Assembly (NCBI GenBank): GCA_963756025.1
Contig: CAVWMF010000001.1
Span: forward strand, 248,001-312,000
Source: Bog-473 sp963756025
GTDB lineage: Bacteria; Actinomycetota; Acidimicrobiia; Acidimicrobiales; RAAP-2
Direction of reading: 5' to 3'
DNA: 64,000 bases
This document shows, in pieces, positions 20,408-29,611 of this stretch. Within the stretch, counting starts at the first letter, position 1; each line of letters starts with the position of its first letter. The notes under the pieces were generated by a model. It saw only the letters and a list, made by a program, of their open reading frames with translations. It was not told the DNA's origin and ran no database searches. Both the position numbers and the translations under genes were made by a program.

Positions 20408-20435
20408 GAAGTTTTCGGAGTGAAGTTTTCGGAGT
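20408..20435 (+). repeat. Perfect 14-bp tandem duplication after the peptidase stop
   Basis: GAAGTTTTCGGAGT occurs twice back to back (20408-20421, 20422-20435), two bases after the peptidase stop codon. It is the same length as the duplication at 11861-11888 but unrelated in sequence. Confidence 0.95.
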
Positions 20436-20520
20436 ATCTGTGGCCCGACTGGGTCTCGCTATGTCAGGCTGTGGCGAGCCCATGTCAGCCGCACCTCTTT
20501 CGATCGCTGAAGGGACCCCC

Positions 20521-21899
20521 ATGTGGGGGCGGGCGCGGGAGCGGTATCGAGGCATCAGTCCCGAGACCGGTGACGCCATCCTCTACGGGCTGAGTGCGGT
20601 CTTCGCCCTCGTCACCATTCTCGGATCGAGCCTGGCGCTCTACCGGCAGTGGGCGGAGCTGGCCATCGGCCCGTTCGTCTTGGGCGACCGTGGCGTCGGC
20701 CATCTCGGCTGTCGTGGAAGCCCGCCGCGAGCCCACCGCCGGCGCCGACAGCGCCAGCAGTGGCAGTAGCGGCAGCGCACGTTCGTCGGGACGTCGCCAG
20801 TGGATCGCCCGCATCGCCATCGCCACCGTCGTCTTTGCCGGTGCGACCGCGATCCCGCTCGGGCTCGAGATCGTCTGGCGTTCCAACGGCGATCCCGGGT
20901 CGCACGTCCAACCCGAGGTGACGGTGATCGAGCGGGGAGGCCAGACGATCGTCAAGGGGAAGGACCCCTATCACGAAGTGACCAACCCGGACGGGAAGAT
21001 CGTCTACCACGCCCGCGGCGAGTCGACGGTCGATGCGTTCTTGCCGTACCTCCCGCTCATGACGGTGTTCGGCATACCGAGTGAACGCAAGCACGACATC
21101 GCCCTGACCGATGCCCGCATCTTCTTCAGCCTGGCCACCTTGTTGGTGGCCGCCGCCGCACTGTGGCTCTGTCCGGCGGACGGTCGCCGCAAGATGCGCG
21201 CCCTTCAGGTCATCGCCATCCTCCCGACCGCGGCCCTTCCGCTGGCCACCGGCGGGGACGACATGGTCGTCGTGGCCTTCTTGTTGCTGGCCATGGTGCT
21301 GGCCCAACGACGACAGCCGTTCGCCTCGGGCGTCGTCTTGGGAATCGTGTCGGCCATGAAGTTCACGGCGTGGCCGCTGGCCGCGTTGGCGCTCTTCGCG
21401 GCGCGCAACCGGAAAGGGGAGCGGCGTCCTCTCACCATGTTCCTCGGCATGCTGGTCGTCGCCGGGCCCGTCGTGGGGTGGTACGCGTTACAAGGACCGT
21501 GGGCGTTCTTCGACAACGTGGTCCTGTTCCCGCTGGGCCTGTCGGGGGTCAAGTCGCCCGCGGCCAGCCCGCTCCCGGGCCATCTCATCGTCGAGCGCGT
21601 TCCCGTTCTTGCACCGTGTGCTCCCGGTGGTCGTCGGGCACGGTCGGTGGCCTCCTCCTGGCGTGGTACCTCTACCGGCGCCCGCCGCAAACGGCCTCGC
21701 AGGTGTGCAAGGTGGCGGGCGTCGTGATGGCGGTCATCACCCTGTTCGCGCCGGCCACGCGCATCGGCTACCTGCTCTACCCGATCAACTTCTTCGTGTG
21801 GGCCCATCTCTTCTCCGACCGGGACCAGGTGGCCACAGCTCGCAACCTGAACCTGTCTTGCAGACCTGAGCTGTCTCGCAGACCTGATCAGCGGGCGGA
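20521..21899 (+). pseudogene. Multi-pass membrane glycosyltransferase (GT87-like), frameshifted
   Basis: Starts at ATG 20521 with GAAGGGA upstream. An N-terminal helix (GLSAVFALVTILGSSLALY) is followed by a frame change near 20690. Then about six hydrophobic helices come in one frame with the lumenal motif VKGKDPYHE, typical of polyprenyl-phosphate-mannose-dependent GT87/DUF2029 enzymes. Another change near 21620 leads to VGGLLLAWYLYRRPP and RIGYLLYPINFFVWAHLF. The true stop is not resolved: the last frame runs on into the convergent gene, so the end given is approximate. Such enzymes add sugars to envelope glycolipids outside the membrane. Family call is moderate. Confidence 0.6.
21853..21887 (+). 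repeat. Imperfect 18-bp tandem duplication between convergent genes
   Basis: CTGTCTTGCAGACCTGA (21853) recurs at 21871 with one change (CTGTCTCGCAGACCTGA), 18 bases apart. It sits at the 3' ends of two convergent, frameshifted genes. Each copy holds a TGA, so it could contribute the true stop codon of the plus-strand gene. Confidence 0.8.
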
Positions 21900-22506
21900 T
21901 CAGTCCGGATCCGGTTGCTGGAACAGCCGGACGATGAAGGGGGTGGTGCCGCGGCGGGAGCGCCGGTACCGAACGTGGTGGGCGAGATCACCGCGCCCAT
22001 CTCCCAGAAGAAGCCGTCCGAGCCGGCCTTCTTGCCGAGGATGTCGAAGGCCCCCGGGTCGTGGTCGGCCGGTCCGGTGCTGAAGATCTGCCAGCCCTGC
22101 TTCTTCATGACGCTCTTGTAGAAGGTCTCGAGGGCCGCTTGCGAGTTCGTCGGACTTGAGGGAGATCTGCGCGTCGTACTGCTGGGCGGATTGGGTGTTG
22201 TTGGCGTGCGAGACCCTGGTGGCGCCCTGGGGGATGGAGACCGCGTTGAGGATGTTGCCCGGGGGCTGGCCCGAGACCGTGATCACCTTGAGGTCATGCA
22301 CGGCCGGCACGGCCCGCACCGGCGTCCCGGACACCGCGAAGGAACTCGTGGACGACTTCGTCTGCTGGACCGAGTTGGAGGTGAGGAAGCCGGCGCCGAT
22401 GAAGAGGATGAGGATCACAGCCCGATGCCGGGCACGATCATGGCCGCCTTCATGTTGAATCCCGCCCGGGGCGGGGGGCGCAGTGGTGCCGCGTCGTCGA
22501 GACTCA
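21900..22506 (-). pseudogene. Membrane-anchored protein of unknown function (frameshifted)
   Basis: Read from ATG 22506: a short cytosolic leader (MSLDDAAPLRPPPRAGFNMK), then after a frame change at about 22425 one membrane helix, VILILFIGAGFLTSN. The extracellular part continues with HDLKVITVSGQPPGNILNAV and AQQYDAQISLKSD. After another change near 22160 comes QAALETFYKSVMKKQGWQIF and GFFWEMGAVISPTTFG, and a last change gives TPFIVRLFQQPDPD before the stop at 21900. The order makes a coherent protein of about 200 residues with a repeated F/W-Y-K pattern. No family is recognised. Converges on the glycosyltransferase. Confidence 0.55.
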
Positions 22507-22578
22507 TGGCCTCAAAAGCCTACGTTGAGCGGCACCACCCAAAATCGGCGGCCTGCGGGGTCGACACCCCGGCCCGGA

Positions 22579-23394
22579 TCAACCCGACCATCCGAAATGG
22601 TCGATGGGCCCGTGTCCCGCACCCAGGCGCCAGTCCGCCCCGCCGGCCAGGCCCCGGGCCACGAACGCCTTGGCCGCCCGCACGGCCTCGAGCACGCCGG
22701 CTCCGAGCGCCAGGTTGGCCGCGATGGCGGCCGAGAGCGAGCACCCGGTGCCGTGGTCGTTGCCGGTGACGACCCGCACGGCCTCGAGCACGGTGATCCC
22801 TTCGGGGCCGGCCACGACGTCGTGGGCCGCATCGGTGAGGTGGCCTCCTTTGACCACCACGAAGCGGGTGCCCCCGGCCCGGATCTGCTCCGCAGCTTCG
22901 GTCATGGCCTCGACGTTCATGAGCTCCTCCACCGGCCGGCCGGTGAGGGCGGCGGCCTCGCGCAGGTTGGGCGTGACGATCAGGGCGTGGGGGAGGAGGC
23001 GGGTCCGATACGAATGGAGCCCGTCGGGCGTCATGAGGGCCTGCCCGCTGGAGGAGACGAGGACCGGATCGACCACGAGGTGTGGGAGCCGGCCCGCCGC
23101 GGCGAGGGCGGCCACCACATCGACGATGCCCCGGGTGGCCAGCATCCCGGTCTTGACGCTCCGCACGTCGAAGTCGTCGAGCACGGTCTCGATCTGCAGG
23201 CGGACGAACTCGGGTTCCATGGCGGCCACGCCCCGCACCTCGGCCGTGTTCTGCGCGGTCACCGCGGTCAGTGCGGTGGTCCCGTGTACTCGATGCGCGG
23301 CGAACGTCTTCAGATCAGCCTGCGCCCCGGCGCCGCCGCCCGAGTCTGACCCCGCGATGCTGAGCGCGGTAGGAGGAGTGGCAGAGCCCGGCAC
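22579..23394 (-). CDS. thiD: Hydroxymethylpyrimidine/phosphomethylpyrimidine kinase
   Basis: 271 residues from GTG 23394, chosen because ALSIAGSDSGGGAGAQADLK, the substrate/phosphate motif, starts 10 residues later. TALTAVTAQNTAEV, VKTGMLAT, VDPVLVSSSGQAL, VTPNLREAAALTG and VVKGGH follow in the ribokinase-fold order. The anion hole and catalytic Asp region are DHGTGCSLSAAIAANLA. ThiD phosphorylates HMP and HMP-phosphate to HMP-diphosphate for thiamine synthesis. It is divergent from thiG with 64 bases between the two start codons. No TPP riboswitch fits in that gap. Confidence 0.94.
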   Translation of the reverse strand: MPGSATPPTALSIAGSDSGGGAGAQADLKTFAAHRVHGTTALTAVTAQNTAEVRGVAAMEPEFVRLQIETVLDDFDVRSVKTGMLATRGIVDVVAALAAAGRLPHLVVDPVLVSSSGQALMTPDGLHSYRTRLLPHALIVTPNLREAAALTGRPVEELMNVEAMTEAAEQIRAGGTRFVVVKGGHLTDAAHDVVAGPEGITVLEAVRVVTGNDHGTGCSLSAAIAANLALGAGVLEAVRAAKAFVARGLAGGADWRLGAGHGPIDHFGWSG

Positions 23395-23458
23395 CCGCCC
23401 ACGATAGCGACGTCGGCGCGTTCGGACCGGTTCGGGAGCGGGGGTATCGTCATCGGTG

Positions 23459-24340
23459 ATGACGTCCGACCCTCTGTCATCGCTGCCCGAGCCGCCATCG
23501 CTGCCCGAGCCGCCGGCACACTCCGAGACGCCATCGCACTCCGGGACGCTGTGCATCGCGGGCGAGTCGCTCTCCTCCCGCCTGCTGTTGGGCACAGGTG
23601 GGATGACGAGCTTGCGGGCCCTGCGCGAGGCGCTGGTCGAGTCCGGTACGGCGCTGGCCACCGTGGCCGTGCGGCGGGTCGATCCCTCGGGCAAGGGGGC
23701 GCTGCTGGACCTGCTGACCGAAGTCGGGGTGCGGGTCCTGCCCAACACCGCCGGGTGCTTCACGGCCAGCGAGGCCGTGCTGACGGCCAAGCTGGCCCGG
23801 GAGGCCTTCGCCACCGACTGGGTGAAGTTGGAGGTGATCGGCGACGATCGCACCCTCCTGCCCGACGCCGTCGAGCTCCTGGCGGCGGCCGAGCAACTGG
23901 TCGACGACGGGTTCGTCGTCCTGCCGTACACCACCGATGACCCCGTGTTGGCGTTCCGCCTGCAACAGGTCGGGTGTGCCGCCGTCATGCCCCTGGGGGC
24001 GCCCATCGGGAGTGGCCTGGGCATCCGCAACCCCCACAACATCGCCCTCTTGCGTGAGGCCGTCCAGGTACCGGTCATCCTCGATGCGGGTATCGGCACC
24101 GCCTCGGATGCCGCCCTGGCCATGGAGCTCGGTTGTGACGGCGTCCTGGTGGCGACGGCCGTGAACCGCGCCCACGAGCCGGCGGCCATGGCGCGTGCGA
24201 TGCGGTTGGCCACCGAGGCCGGCTACCTGGCGCGCCGGGCCGGGCGCATCCCGGTGCGCTTCCATGCGGAGCCGTCCAGCCCCAACGAAGGACGGGCGGA
24301 CTTCGGGGGCCTGGACACGGGGGGACCCCGTATCGACTGA
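23459..24340 (+). CDS. thiG: Thiazole synthase
   Basis: 293 residues from ATG 23459 (a GTG lies directly before). The Schiff-base lysine is in DWVKLEVIGDD. Other family blocks are LLLGTGGMTSLRALREAL, NTAGCFTASEAVLTA, PLGAPIGSGLGIRNPHNI, VILDAGIGTASDAALAMELG and VAT AVNRA. An N-terminal Pro-Ser-Glu linker of about 35 residues is extra. ThiG builds the thiazole ring from deoxyxylulose-phosphate, dehydroglycine and ThiS thiocarboxylate. thiS, thiO and thiF are not in the window. Confidence 0.94.
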   Translation: MTSDPLSSLPEPPSLPEPPAHSETPSHSGTLCIAGESLSSRLLLGTGGMTSLRALREALVESGTALATVAVRRVDPSGKGALLDLLTEVGVRVLPNTAGCFTASEAVLTAKLAREAFATDWVKLEVIGDDRTLLPDAVELLAAAEQLVDDGFVVLPYTTDDPVLAFRLQQVGCAAVMPLGAPIGSGLGIRNPHNIALLREAVQVPVILDAGIGTASDAALAMELGCDGVLVATAVNRAHEPAAMARAMRLATEAGYLARRAGRIPVRFHAEPSSPNEGRADFGGLDTGGPRID

Positions 24341-24372
24341 CCGTCTTGACGATCCCCCCTCCGGTCGCTATG

Positions 24373-24402
24373 TTAGGTCAGCCTAAGGTTAGGGATGCCT
24401 AA
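24373..24402 (+). promoter_or_regulatory. Putative DtxR/IdeR-type iron box in front of the Fe(III) transporter
   Basis: TTAGGTCAGCCTAAGGTTAG followed by GGATGCCTAA gives two overlapping imperfect half-palindromes (TTAGG...CCTAA twice). The actinobacterial IdeR/DtxR consensus is TTAGGTTAGGCTAACCTAA. The place, about 285 bases ahead of an iron ABC importer and just after thiG, fits Fe2+-dependent repression of that operon. Confidence 0.7.
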
Positions 24403-24492
24403 GGCCCAACGTAGGAGGGGATACGCAGGATGGTCCAGGATGAGATGTCGGGAGGGGATCGTCCGTGAGGGACCTCTTGGGCCTCGCGCCAT

Positions 24493-24663
24493 GTGGCGTT
24501 GGCGTCGGTGAGCGCCGCCGATCGCACTCTGGTGGCCGACGGGAGTGCCGCCGGCACCACGGCCGCCATCAAGCCCGCCAAGGCCGGCATCAAGCCCGCC
24601 AAGGCCGCCATCAAGAAAGACGACCACCTGGTGAACGAGGCATGCCCCGGGGTGCCGTCATGA
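24493..24663 (+). CDS. Small Ala/Lys-rich ORF ahead of the iron transporter
   Basis: 56 codons from GTG 24493 to TGA 24663; that stop overlaps the ATG of the substrate-binding gene (ATGA), the usual sign of co-translation here. The product has a repeated AAIKPAKAGIKPAKAAIKK segment, encoded by about 2.5 copies of a 21-bp unit, then DDHLVNEACPGVPS. No signal peptide is seen. The start is uncertain and the frame could also be a frameshifted end of something longer. The repeat resembles Lys/Pro/Ala tails of DNA-binding proteins. I do not assign a function. Confidence 0.4.
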   Translation: MALASVSAADRTLVADGSAAGTTAAIKPAKAGIKPAKAAIKKDDHLVNEACPGVPS

Positions 24664-25754
24664 GGCGGCCACACGGGCGGCAACGGTCCCGGGTCCGCAC
24701 CATGAGCGCCGGCGCCCTGGCCCTGGCCTCGGCCTCGGCACGGTTCTGGCCGTCGGGGGTCCGCTCGCCGGCGGGCCTCTCGCCGGGGAAGGGGCGGCCT
24801 CGGCCGCCGGCTCCAAAGGCAGCATCACCCTCTACAGCGGGCAACATGTCCAGACCACGCAGGCCCTGGTCAACGGCTTCGAGAAGAAGACCGGCATCAC
24901 GGTCAACATCCGCTCGGACGACGAGGACGTCCTGGCGGACCAGATGGTGACCGAGGGCGGACGTTCGCCGGCCGACGTGTTCTTCACCGAGAACTCGCCG
25001 CCCCTGCAGTTCCTGGCCTCCAAGGGACTGCTGGCCCCCATCGCCCCGTCGACCCTGGCCAAGACCCCGTCCCGGTTCAACTCACCGCAGGGCAAATGGG
25101 TCGGGATCTCGGCCCGCGTGAGCGTCCTCGTCTATAACACCAGCATGGTCAAGGCGAGCCAGCTCCCCACGTCGGCGATGGACCTGGCCAAGCCGCGGTG
25201 GAAGGGCAAGCTCGCCATCGCCGGTGGGGAGACCGATTTCCAGCCCATCGTCACCTCCATTGCGCGCACCTATGGCAACGCAGCCGCGCTCACGTGGCTC
25301 AAGGCGGTGAAGGCGAATGCCGGCAGCAGCCACTCCTACCCCGACAACGAGACGCTCGCCGACGAGGTCAACCGGGGCCAGGCGGCCATCGGCATCATCA
25401 ACGAGTACTACTGGTACCGCGAGCGCGACTGAGGTAGGGGCCAACAACATGCACTCGGCCATTGCCTACTTCGCGCCGCACGACGTCGGCTACGTGCTCG
25501 ACGTCTCGGGGGCGGCCATCCTCAAGTCGTCCAAGCACAAAGCGCAGGCGCAGCAGTTCGTGGCGTACCTCAACTCCAAGGCCGGCCAGGAGATCATCGA
25601 TCACAGCCAGAGCTGGGAGTACCCGATCGCCTCGGGCGTGCAGCGGACCGGTGAGACGCCGTTCGACCAGCTCCAGCCCAACTCGATCACCATCGCCCAG
25701 TTGGGCACCGGGGCCGAGGCGATCAAGCTCCTCCAGGAGGCGCAGCTCTTGTGA
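24660..25754 (+). CDS. Fe(III) ABC transporter substrate-binding protein (two frameshifts)
   Basis: From ATG 24660 the signal peptide region (TMSAGALALASAS) is read. A frame change near 24760-24830 leads to GSITLYSGQHVQTTQALVNG, DDEDVLADQMVTEGGRSPAD, GKWVGISARVSVLVYNTS, AKPRWKGKLAIAGGETDF and IGIINEYYWYR. A second change near 25425 leads to NMHSAIAYFAPHDVGYVLDV and GQEIIDHSQSWEYPIASG, with the stop at 25754. This is the FbpA/FutA type of periplasmic-binding fold; LYSGQH, the ISARVSVLVYNT strand and NEYYWYR are typical. It binds ferric iron outside the membrane. Permease and ATPase genes follow. Iron-box regulation is likely. Confidence 0.85.
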
Positions 25755-25761
25755 CCGTGCG

Positions 25762-27475
25762 GTGACCCCGGCTGTCGCCACTCCGGCGAGCGAACGTCCC
25801 CCGGTCAGGCCGGGGGCGTCGTCTCGTCTGTCCTGGCACCGCCGGCGGCACGAGAACCGCCGCCTGCCCCGGCTCCTGCTCGTCGGCGCGCTGCTGGCCA
25901 GCGTGGCGGTCATCCTGCCCCTCGTCTTCCTCGTCACCCAGGCCGTGCAGGTGGGATGGGCCACCCTGGACCCGCTCCTCTTCCGGGGGCTCACGGCCCA
26001 ACTGGTCTGGAACACGGTGAGCCTCACCGTCGTGGTCACCGCCCTGTGCGCGGTCATCGGGACGGTGTCGGCCTGGTTCATCGAGCGCACCCGATTGCCG
26101 GGCCGGCGTTTCTGGGCCGTGCTGGTGGTGATCCCTCTCGGGATTCCCGACTTCGTGGTCAGCTTCGGGTGGCGCGCCCTCTTTCCCGCCTTCGGGGGCT
26201 TCTGGGCGGCCGCACTGGTGATGACCCTGGCCGTCTACCCGCTCGTCTTCCTGCCCGTGGCGGCGAGCCTGCGCAACGCCGATCCGGCCCAGGAGGAAGT
26301 GGCGCGCAGCCTCGGCCTGGGCCGCATGGCGACCTTCTGGAAGGTGACGGTGGGACAGGCCCGGCTGGCCATCCTCGGCGGCGCGGTGCTCGTCGCCCTG
26401 GTCGTGCTGGCCGAGTTCGGCGCGTTCGAGATCCTCGGTTTCAACACGTTGACCACGGAGATCTACACCGAGTTCACCGTGGGCCTCAATCAGACGGCGG
26501 CCTGCGCCCTCTCCTTGATCCTCGTCGCGCTCGGTATCGTCATCCTCCTCGGCGAGGGGGCGGCCCGGGGCCACGGCCGGGCAGCCCGGCTGGGCGCCGG
26601 GCGCGGCGCGTCGGATACGTCCGCAGCCGCTCGGGCGCTCCATGCCGGCCGTGCTGGGCGGGGTGGTGGTGCTCGTCGGCCTGGCCCTGGGGGTGCCCGT
26701 CGGCTCCATCGTCTACCTCATCGTGCGGGGTGGGAACTCGACCTTGCCGCCCGCCTCCTTGTGGAGCGCGGCCGCGCACACGTTCACGTATGCCGCATCG
26801 GCCGGTGTCATCGCCACCGTGGCCGCGCTGCCCATTGCCTTGCTCTCGGTGCGCCATCCCCGGCGCGAGGTGCGGTTCCTCGAGCGCTCCAACATGCTGA
26901 TCCTGGCCGTGCCGGGTCTGGTCATCGCCCTGTCCGCCACGTACTTCACCGAGCACCTCCTGGCCGGCTTCCTCTACCAGACGCCCCTCCTGCTGGTGCT
27001 GGTCTACGCCATCATGTTCTTCCCCATGGCCGTGGTCTCGGTCCGCGCCGCCGTGGCGCGTTCGCCGGTCGGGCTCGAAGAGGTCGGGCATTCGCTCGGC
27101 GTCCGGCGCAGCGCCGTCTTCTGGCGGGTGACGCTGCCGCTGATCGGGCCCGGGCTGATGGCCGCCTTCTGCCTGGTGTTCCTGGAGTCGGCCATCGAGC
27201 TCACCGCCACCTTGGTCCTGCATCCGACCGGCGTGCAGACGCTGGCCACCCAGTTCTGGGAGTACCAGACCGATCTTTCCTTCAGCCAGGCCGCGCCCTA
27301 CGCCGGCGTGATCATGCTGATCGCCGCCATTCCCAGTTACGTCCTGGGTCGCTGGTTCGACCGCCTGCCCGCCCGCACGGCGAGCGCGCAGGCGACGGGG
27401 CCGGGGGGACCGGGGGCCCCCGGTGCGGGAGCCCAGGCCGTGGCCCTGGCACCGGGCACAATGGTGAGCCTGTGA
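25762..27475 (+). CDS. Fe(III) ABC transporter permease, FbpB-type double-domain (one frameshift)
   Basis: GTG 25762 follows the binding-protein stop by 7 bases. The first half has six helices and an EAA-type loop (EEVARSLGLGRMATFWKVTV). After a frame change near 26640 the second half repeats the fold with LEEVGHSLGVRRSAVFWRVT. Joined length is about 570 residues, right for FbpB/AfuB proteins that hold both permease domains. It forms the channel for ferric iron and contacts the ATPase through the two EAA loops. Its stop overlaps the ATPase start by GTGA. Confidence 0.87.
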
Positions 27476-28634
27476 AGGCTCTTTCCATCTCCGGCGTCGT
27501 CAAGTCGTTCGGGGGGCTGTCGGTGCTGTCCGGGGTCGACCTCGAGGTGCCCGAAGGATCGTTCACCGCGATTCTGGGGCCGTCGGGCAGCGGCAAGACC
27601 ACGCTGCTGCGGATCATCGCCGGGTTCGAGCGTCCCGACGGCGGTGAGGTCCGCCTGGGTGACGAGGTGGTCGACGACGCGGCCCAGCGGTTCGTCCCCT
27701 GCGAGAAACGACGGATCGGCTATGTGCCCCAGGAGGGCGCGCTGTTTCCGCATCTCAGCGTCGGGCGCAATGTGGCGTTCGCCCTGCCCCGCGCCGAGCG
27801 CCACAGCAGCCGCGTGGACGAGTTGCTCGAACTGGTCGGGCTGGCCGGCCTGTCCCGCCGCTACCCCCACCAGCTCTCCGGCGGGCAGCAGCAGCGTGTC
27901 GCCCTGGCCCGCGCCCTGGCCCCGCAACCCGAGATCGTCCTCCTCGATGAGCCCTTCTCCTCCCTCGACGCCTCCCTCCGCGCCTCGGTCCGCGCCGACG
28001 TCCACGACGTGCTCCGGCTCTCGGGTGCGACCTCGATTCTGGTGACCCACGATCAGGACGAGGCGCTCTCCATGGCCGACCAGGTGGCCATCCTCCGGGC
28101 GGGGGTCATCGCGCAGATCAACACGCCTGCGGCGTTGTATCGAGCCCCGCGTGACGCCGATCTGGCCCAATTCCTGGGGGAGGCCAACCTCGTCGACGGC
28201 ACCCTCAACGGGTGACCGCGTCCTGACCGGGTTGGGTGAGCTGCCGGTGGCCGGCCGAGCCGGGGCGGGGTGCCGGTGCGTGCGGCAGCGGCGCGGGCCG
28301 GGTCCGGGTGATGGTCCGACCCGAGCAGCTGCTTCTCAGTGATGACGACGCCGGCGCCGGGGCCGACGGTGCGGTCGCCGAGGGTGCGGCCGCCGGCAGG
28401 GCTATCCCGAGCGTGGTGCACAGCTACGAGTACTTCGGCCACGATGCCGTCGTGCGGGTGCAGCCCGACGACGCCGCCCTGCCTGAGCTGGTCGTACGGA
28501 TCACGGGGGGCATCCCCCTCGCCCCCGGGACCCGGGTCGGGGTGAGCGTGCACGGTCCGGTGGTCGTCTGGCCCGAGCCGGCCGAGGTTTCCGGGCTCGA
28601 AGCGCCGGAATCTCTGCGAACCACGCCTGCGTAA
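27472..28634 (+). CDS. Fe(III) ABC transporter ATP-binding protein (frameshift before the C-terminal domain)
   Basis: GTG 27472. Walker A is LGPSGSGKTTLL, the Q-loop GYVPQEGALFPHL, the signature LSGGQQQRVALARALAP, Walker B EIVLLDEPFSSLD and the switch His VTHDQDEA. The first frame stops at 28215, and the C-terminal regulatory/TOBE region (VRVMVRPEQLLLSDD, VVHSYEYFGHDAVVRV) continues in another frame to 28634. FbpC-type ATPases of about 370-390 residues carry exactly this tail. It energises ferric iron import with the two genes before it. Confidence 0.88.
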
Positions 28635-28697
28635 CTACCTCGTTGTCGTCCCCGCTGAGCTACCATGGGGTACCGAAGCGGGAGCACAGGAGGTGCG

Positions 28698-29201
28698 ATG
28701 GCTGACGTGCCGACAACCGACGTCGGAGGGTTCCACGGTCCGCAGGTGTGTGATCTCGTGGGCATCTCCTACCGCCAGCTGGACTACTGGGCCCGGACCG
28801 GGCTGCTCCAGCCGTCGGTGGCCGCGGCGCGGGGGAGCGGGACCCGGCGGGTCTACTCCTACTCCGACGTCCTCGAGCTCAAGGTGATCAAGCAGTTGCT
28901 CGACGCCGGGGTCTCCCTGCAGTCGGCCCGGCGCGCCGTCGAGTGCCTCCGTGGCGACCTGGGTGCCGACGTGGCCTCGTCCAATCTCGTCCTGACCGGG
29001 ACCAGCTCGGTCCTGGCCCGCTCGAACGGCGAGGTCGTGGACCTGCTCGCGGGCGGCCAGGGTGTGTTCAACATCGTGCCGTTGGCGGGGGTGGTGGACG
29101 AGCTCGAAGCCGACATCGTGCGCCTGGACATCGCGGCGCAGTCCCGCCCGTCGAGCGAACGACCGGCCGCCGCCCCGGTGGCCCGGGCCGCCGGCGAGTG
29201 A
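28698..29201 (+). CDS. MerR-family transcriptional regulator (Rv1830-like)
   Basis: 167 residues from ATG 28698, preceded by a strong AGGAGGTG. The helix-turn-helix is VGISYRQLDYWARTGLLQPS, with a MerR wing in SGTRRVYSYSDVLELKVIKQ, and a helical part LLDAGVSLQSARRAVECL. The C-terminal half (SSVLARSNGEVVDLLAGGQG, FNIVPLAGVVDELE) is shared by actinobacterial proteins found next to the bifunctional nuclease. In mycobacteria the gene is directly after that nuclease; here about 11 kb of other genes lie between. An imperfect hairpin with outer arms CCCGCT/AGCGGG lies at 28651-28682 and could be an operator. Confidence 0.87.
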   Translation: MADVPTTDVGGFHGPQVCDLVGISYRQLDYWARTGLLQPSVAAARGSGTRRVYSYSDVLELKVIKQLLDAGVSLQSARRAVECLRGDLGADVASSNLVLTGTSSVLARSNGEVVDLLAGGQGVFNIVPLAGVVDELEADIVRLDIAAQSRPSSERPAAAPVARAAGE

Positions 29202-29602
29202 GTCAGGTCGTCCCCGCACATCACGCGCGGCCGCGGCCGCGCCACCCGTCGGATGCACCCGCCGGGAGAGTCCGGTTCGCCCATCCTTCCGAGAGGCTCT
29301 TCGCCGCGCTGCTCGACCTCTACGACGAGCGCTGGGAGTACGAGCCCGTCGAGTTTCCCCTCCGCTGGGACGAGTCGGGCTCTCCCATCTCGGGCTTTCG
29401 ACCTGATTTCTGGCTACCCGAGCGGGGAATGTTCATCGAACTGACCACGGCCGAGCAGCGATTGGTCACGCGCAAGAACGGCAAGGTCCGCCGCATGCGG
29501 GAGCTCTACCCCGAGATCCCGGTCCTCGTGGTGTACCAGCGTGACTTCCTGGCCCTCCTCGAAGCGCACGGCCTTGACGTGCACGTGCCCTCCGCCGCCT
29601 AA
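29198..29602 (+). CDS. Small PD-(D/E)XK-like nuclease-fold protein
   Basis: 134 residues from GTG 29198, overlapping the MerR stop. After a short Pro/His-rich leader it reads HPSERLFAALLDLYDERWEY, GFRPDFWLPERGMFIELTTA, RKNGKVRRMRELYPEIPVLV and VYQRDFLALLEAHG. The order PDF, then IEL and a following Lys resembles the catalytic PD-x-(D/E)-x-K arrangement of restriction-like and VSR-like folds. The K is not in the exact E-x-K position, so activity is uncertain. Related proteins occur in actinobacteria, at times fused to a phosphoribosyltransferase. Co-transcribed between MerR and gcvT. Confidence 0.6.
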   Translation: MSQVVPAHHARPRPRHPSDAPAGRVRFAHPSERLFAALLDLYDERWEYEPVEFPLRWDESGSPISGFRPDFWLPERGMFIELTTAEQRLVTRKNGKVRRMRELYPEIPVLVVYQRDFLALLEAHGLDVHVPSAA

Positions 29603-29611
29603 TCTGGCGAG

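Noticed and set aside
23395..23458. TPP riboswitch between thiD and thiG
   Set aside because: Only 64 bases separate the start codons and no CTGAGA-type TPP motif is seen.
29603..29611. Glycine riboswitch before gcvT
   Set aside because: The gap is 9 bases, too small; none is seen ahead of gcvH either.
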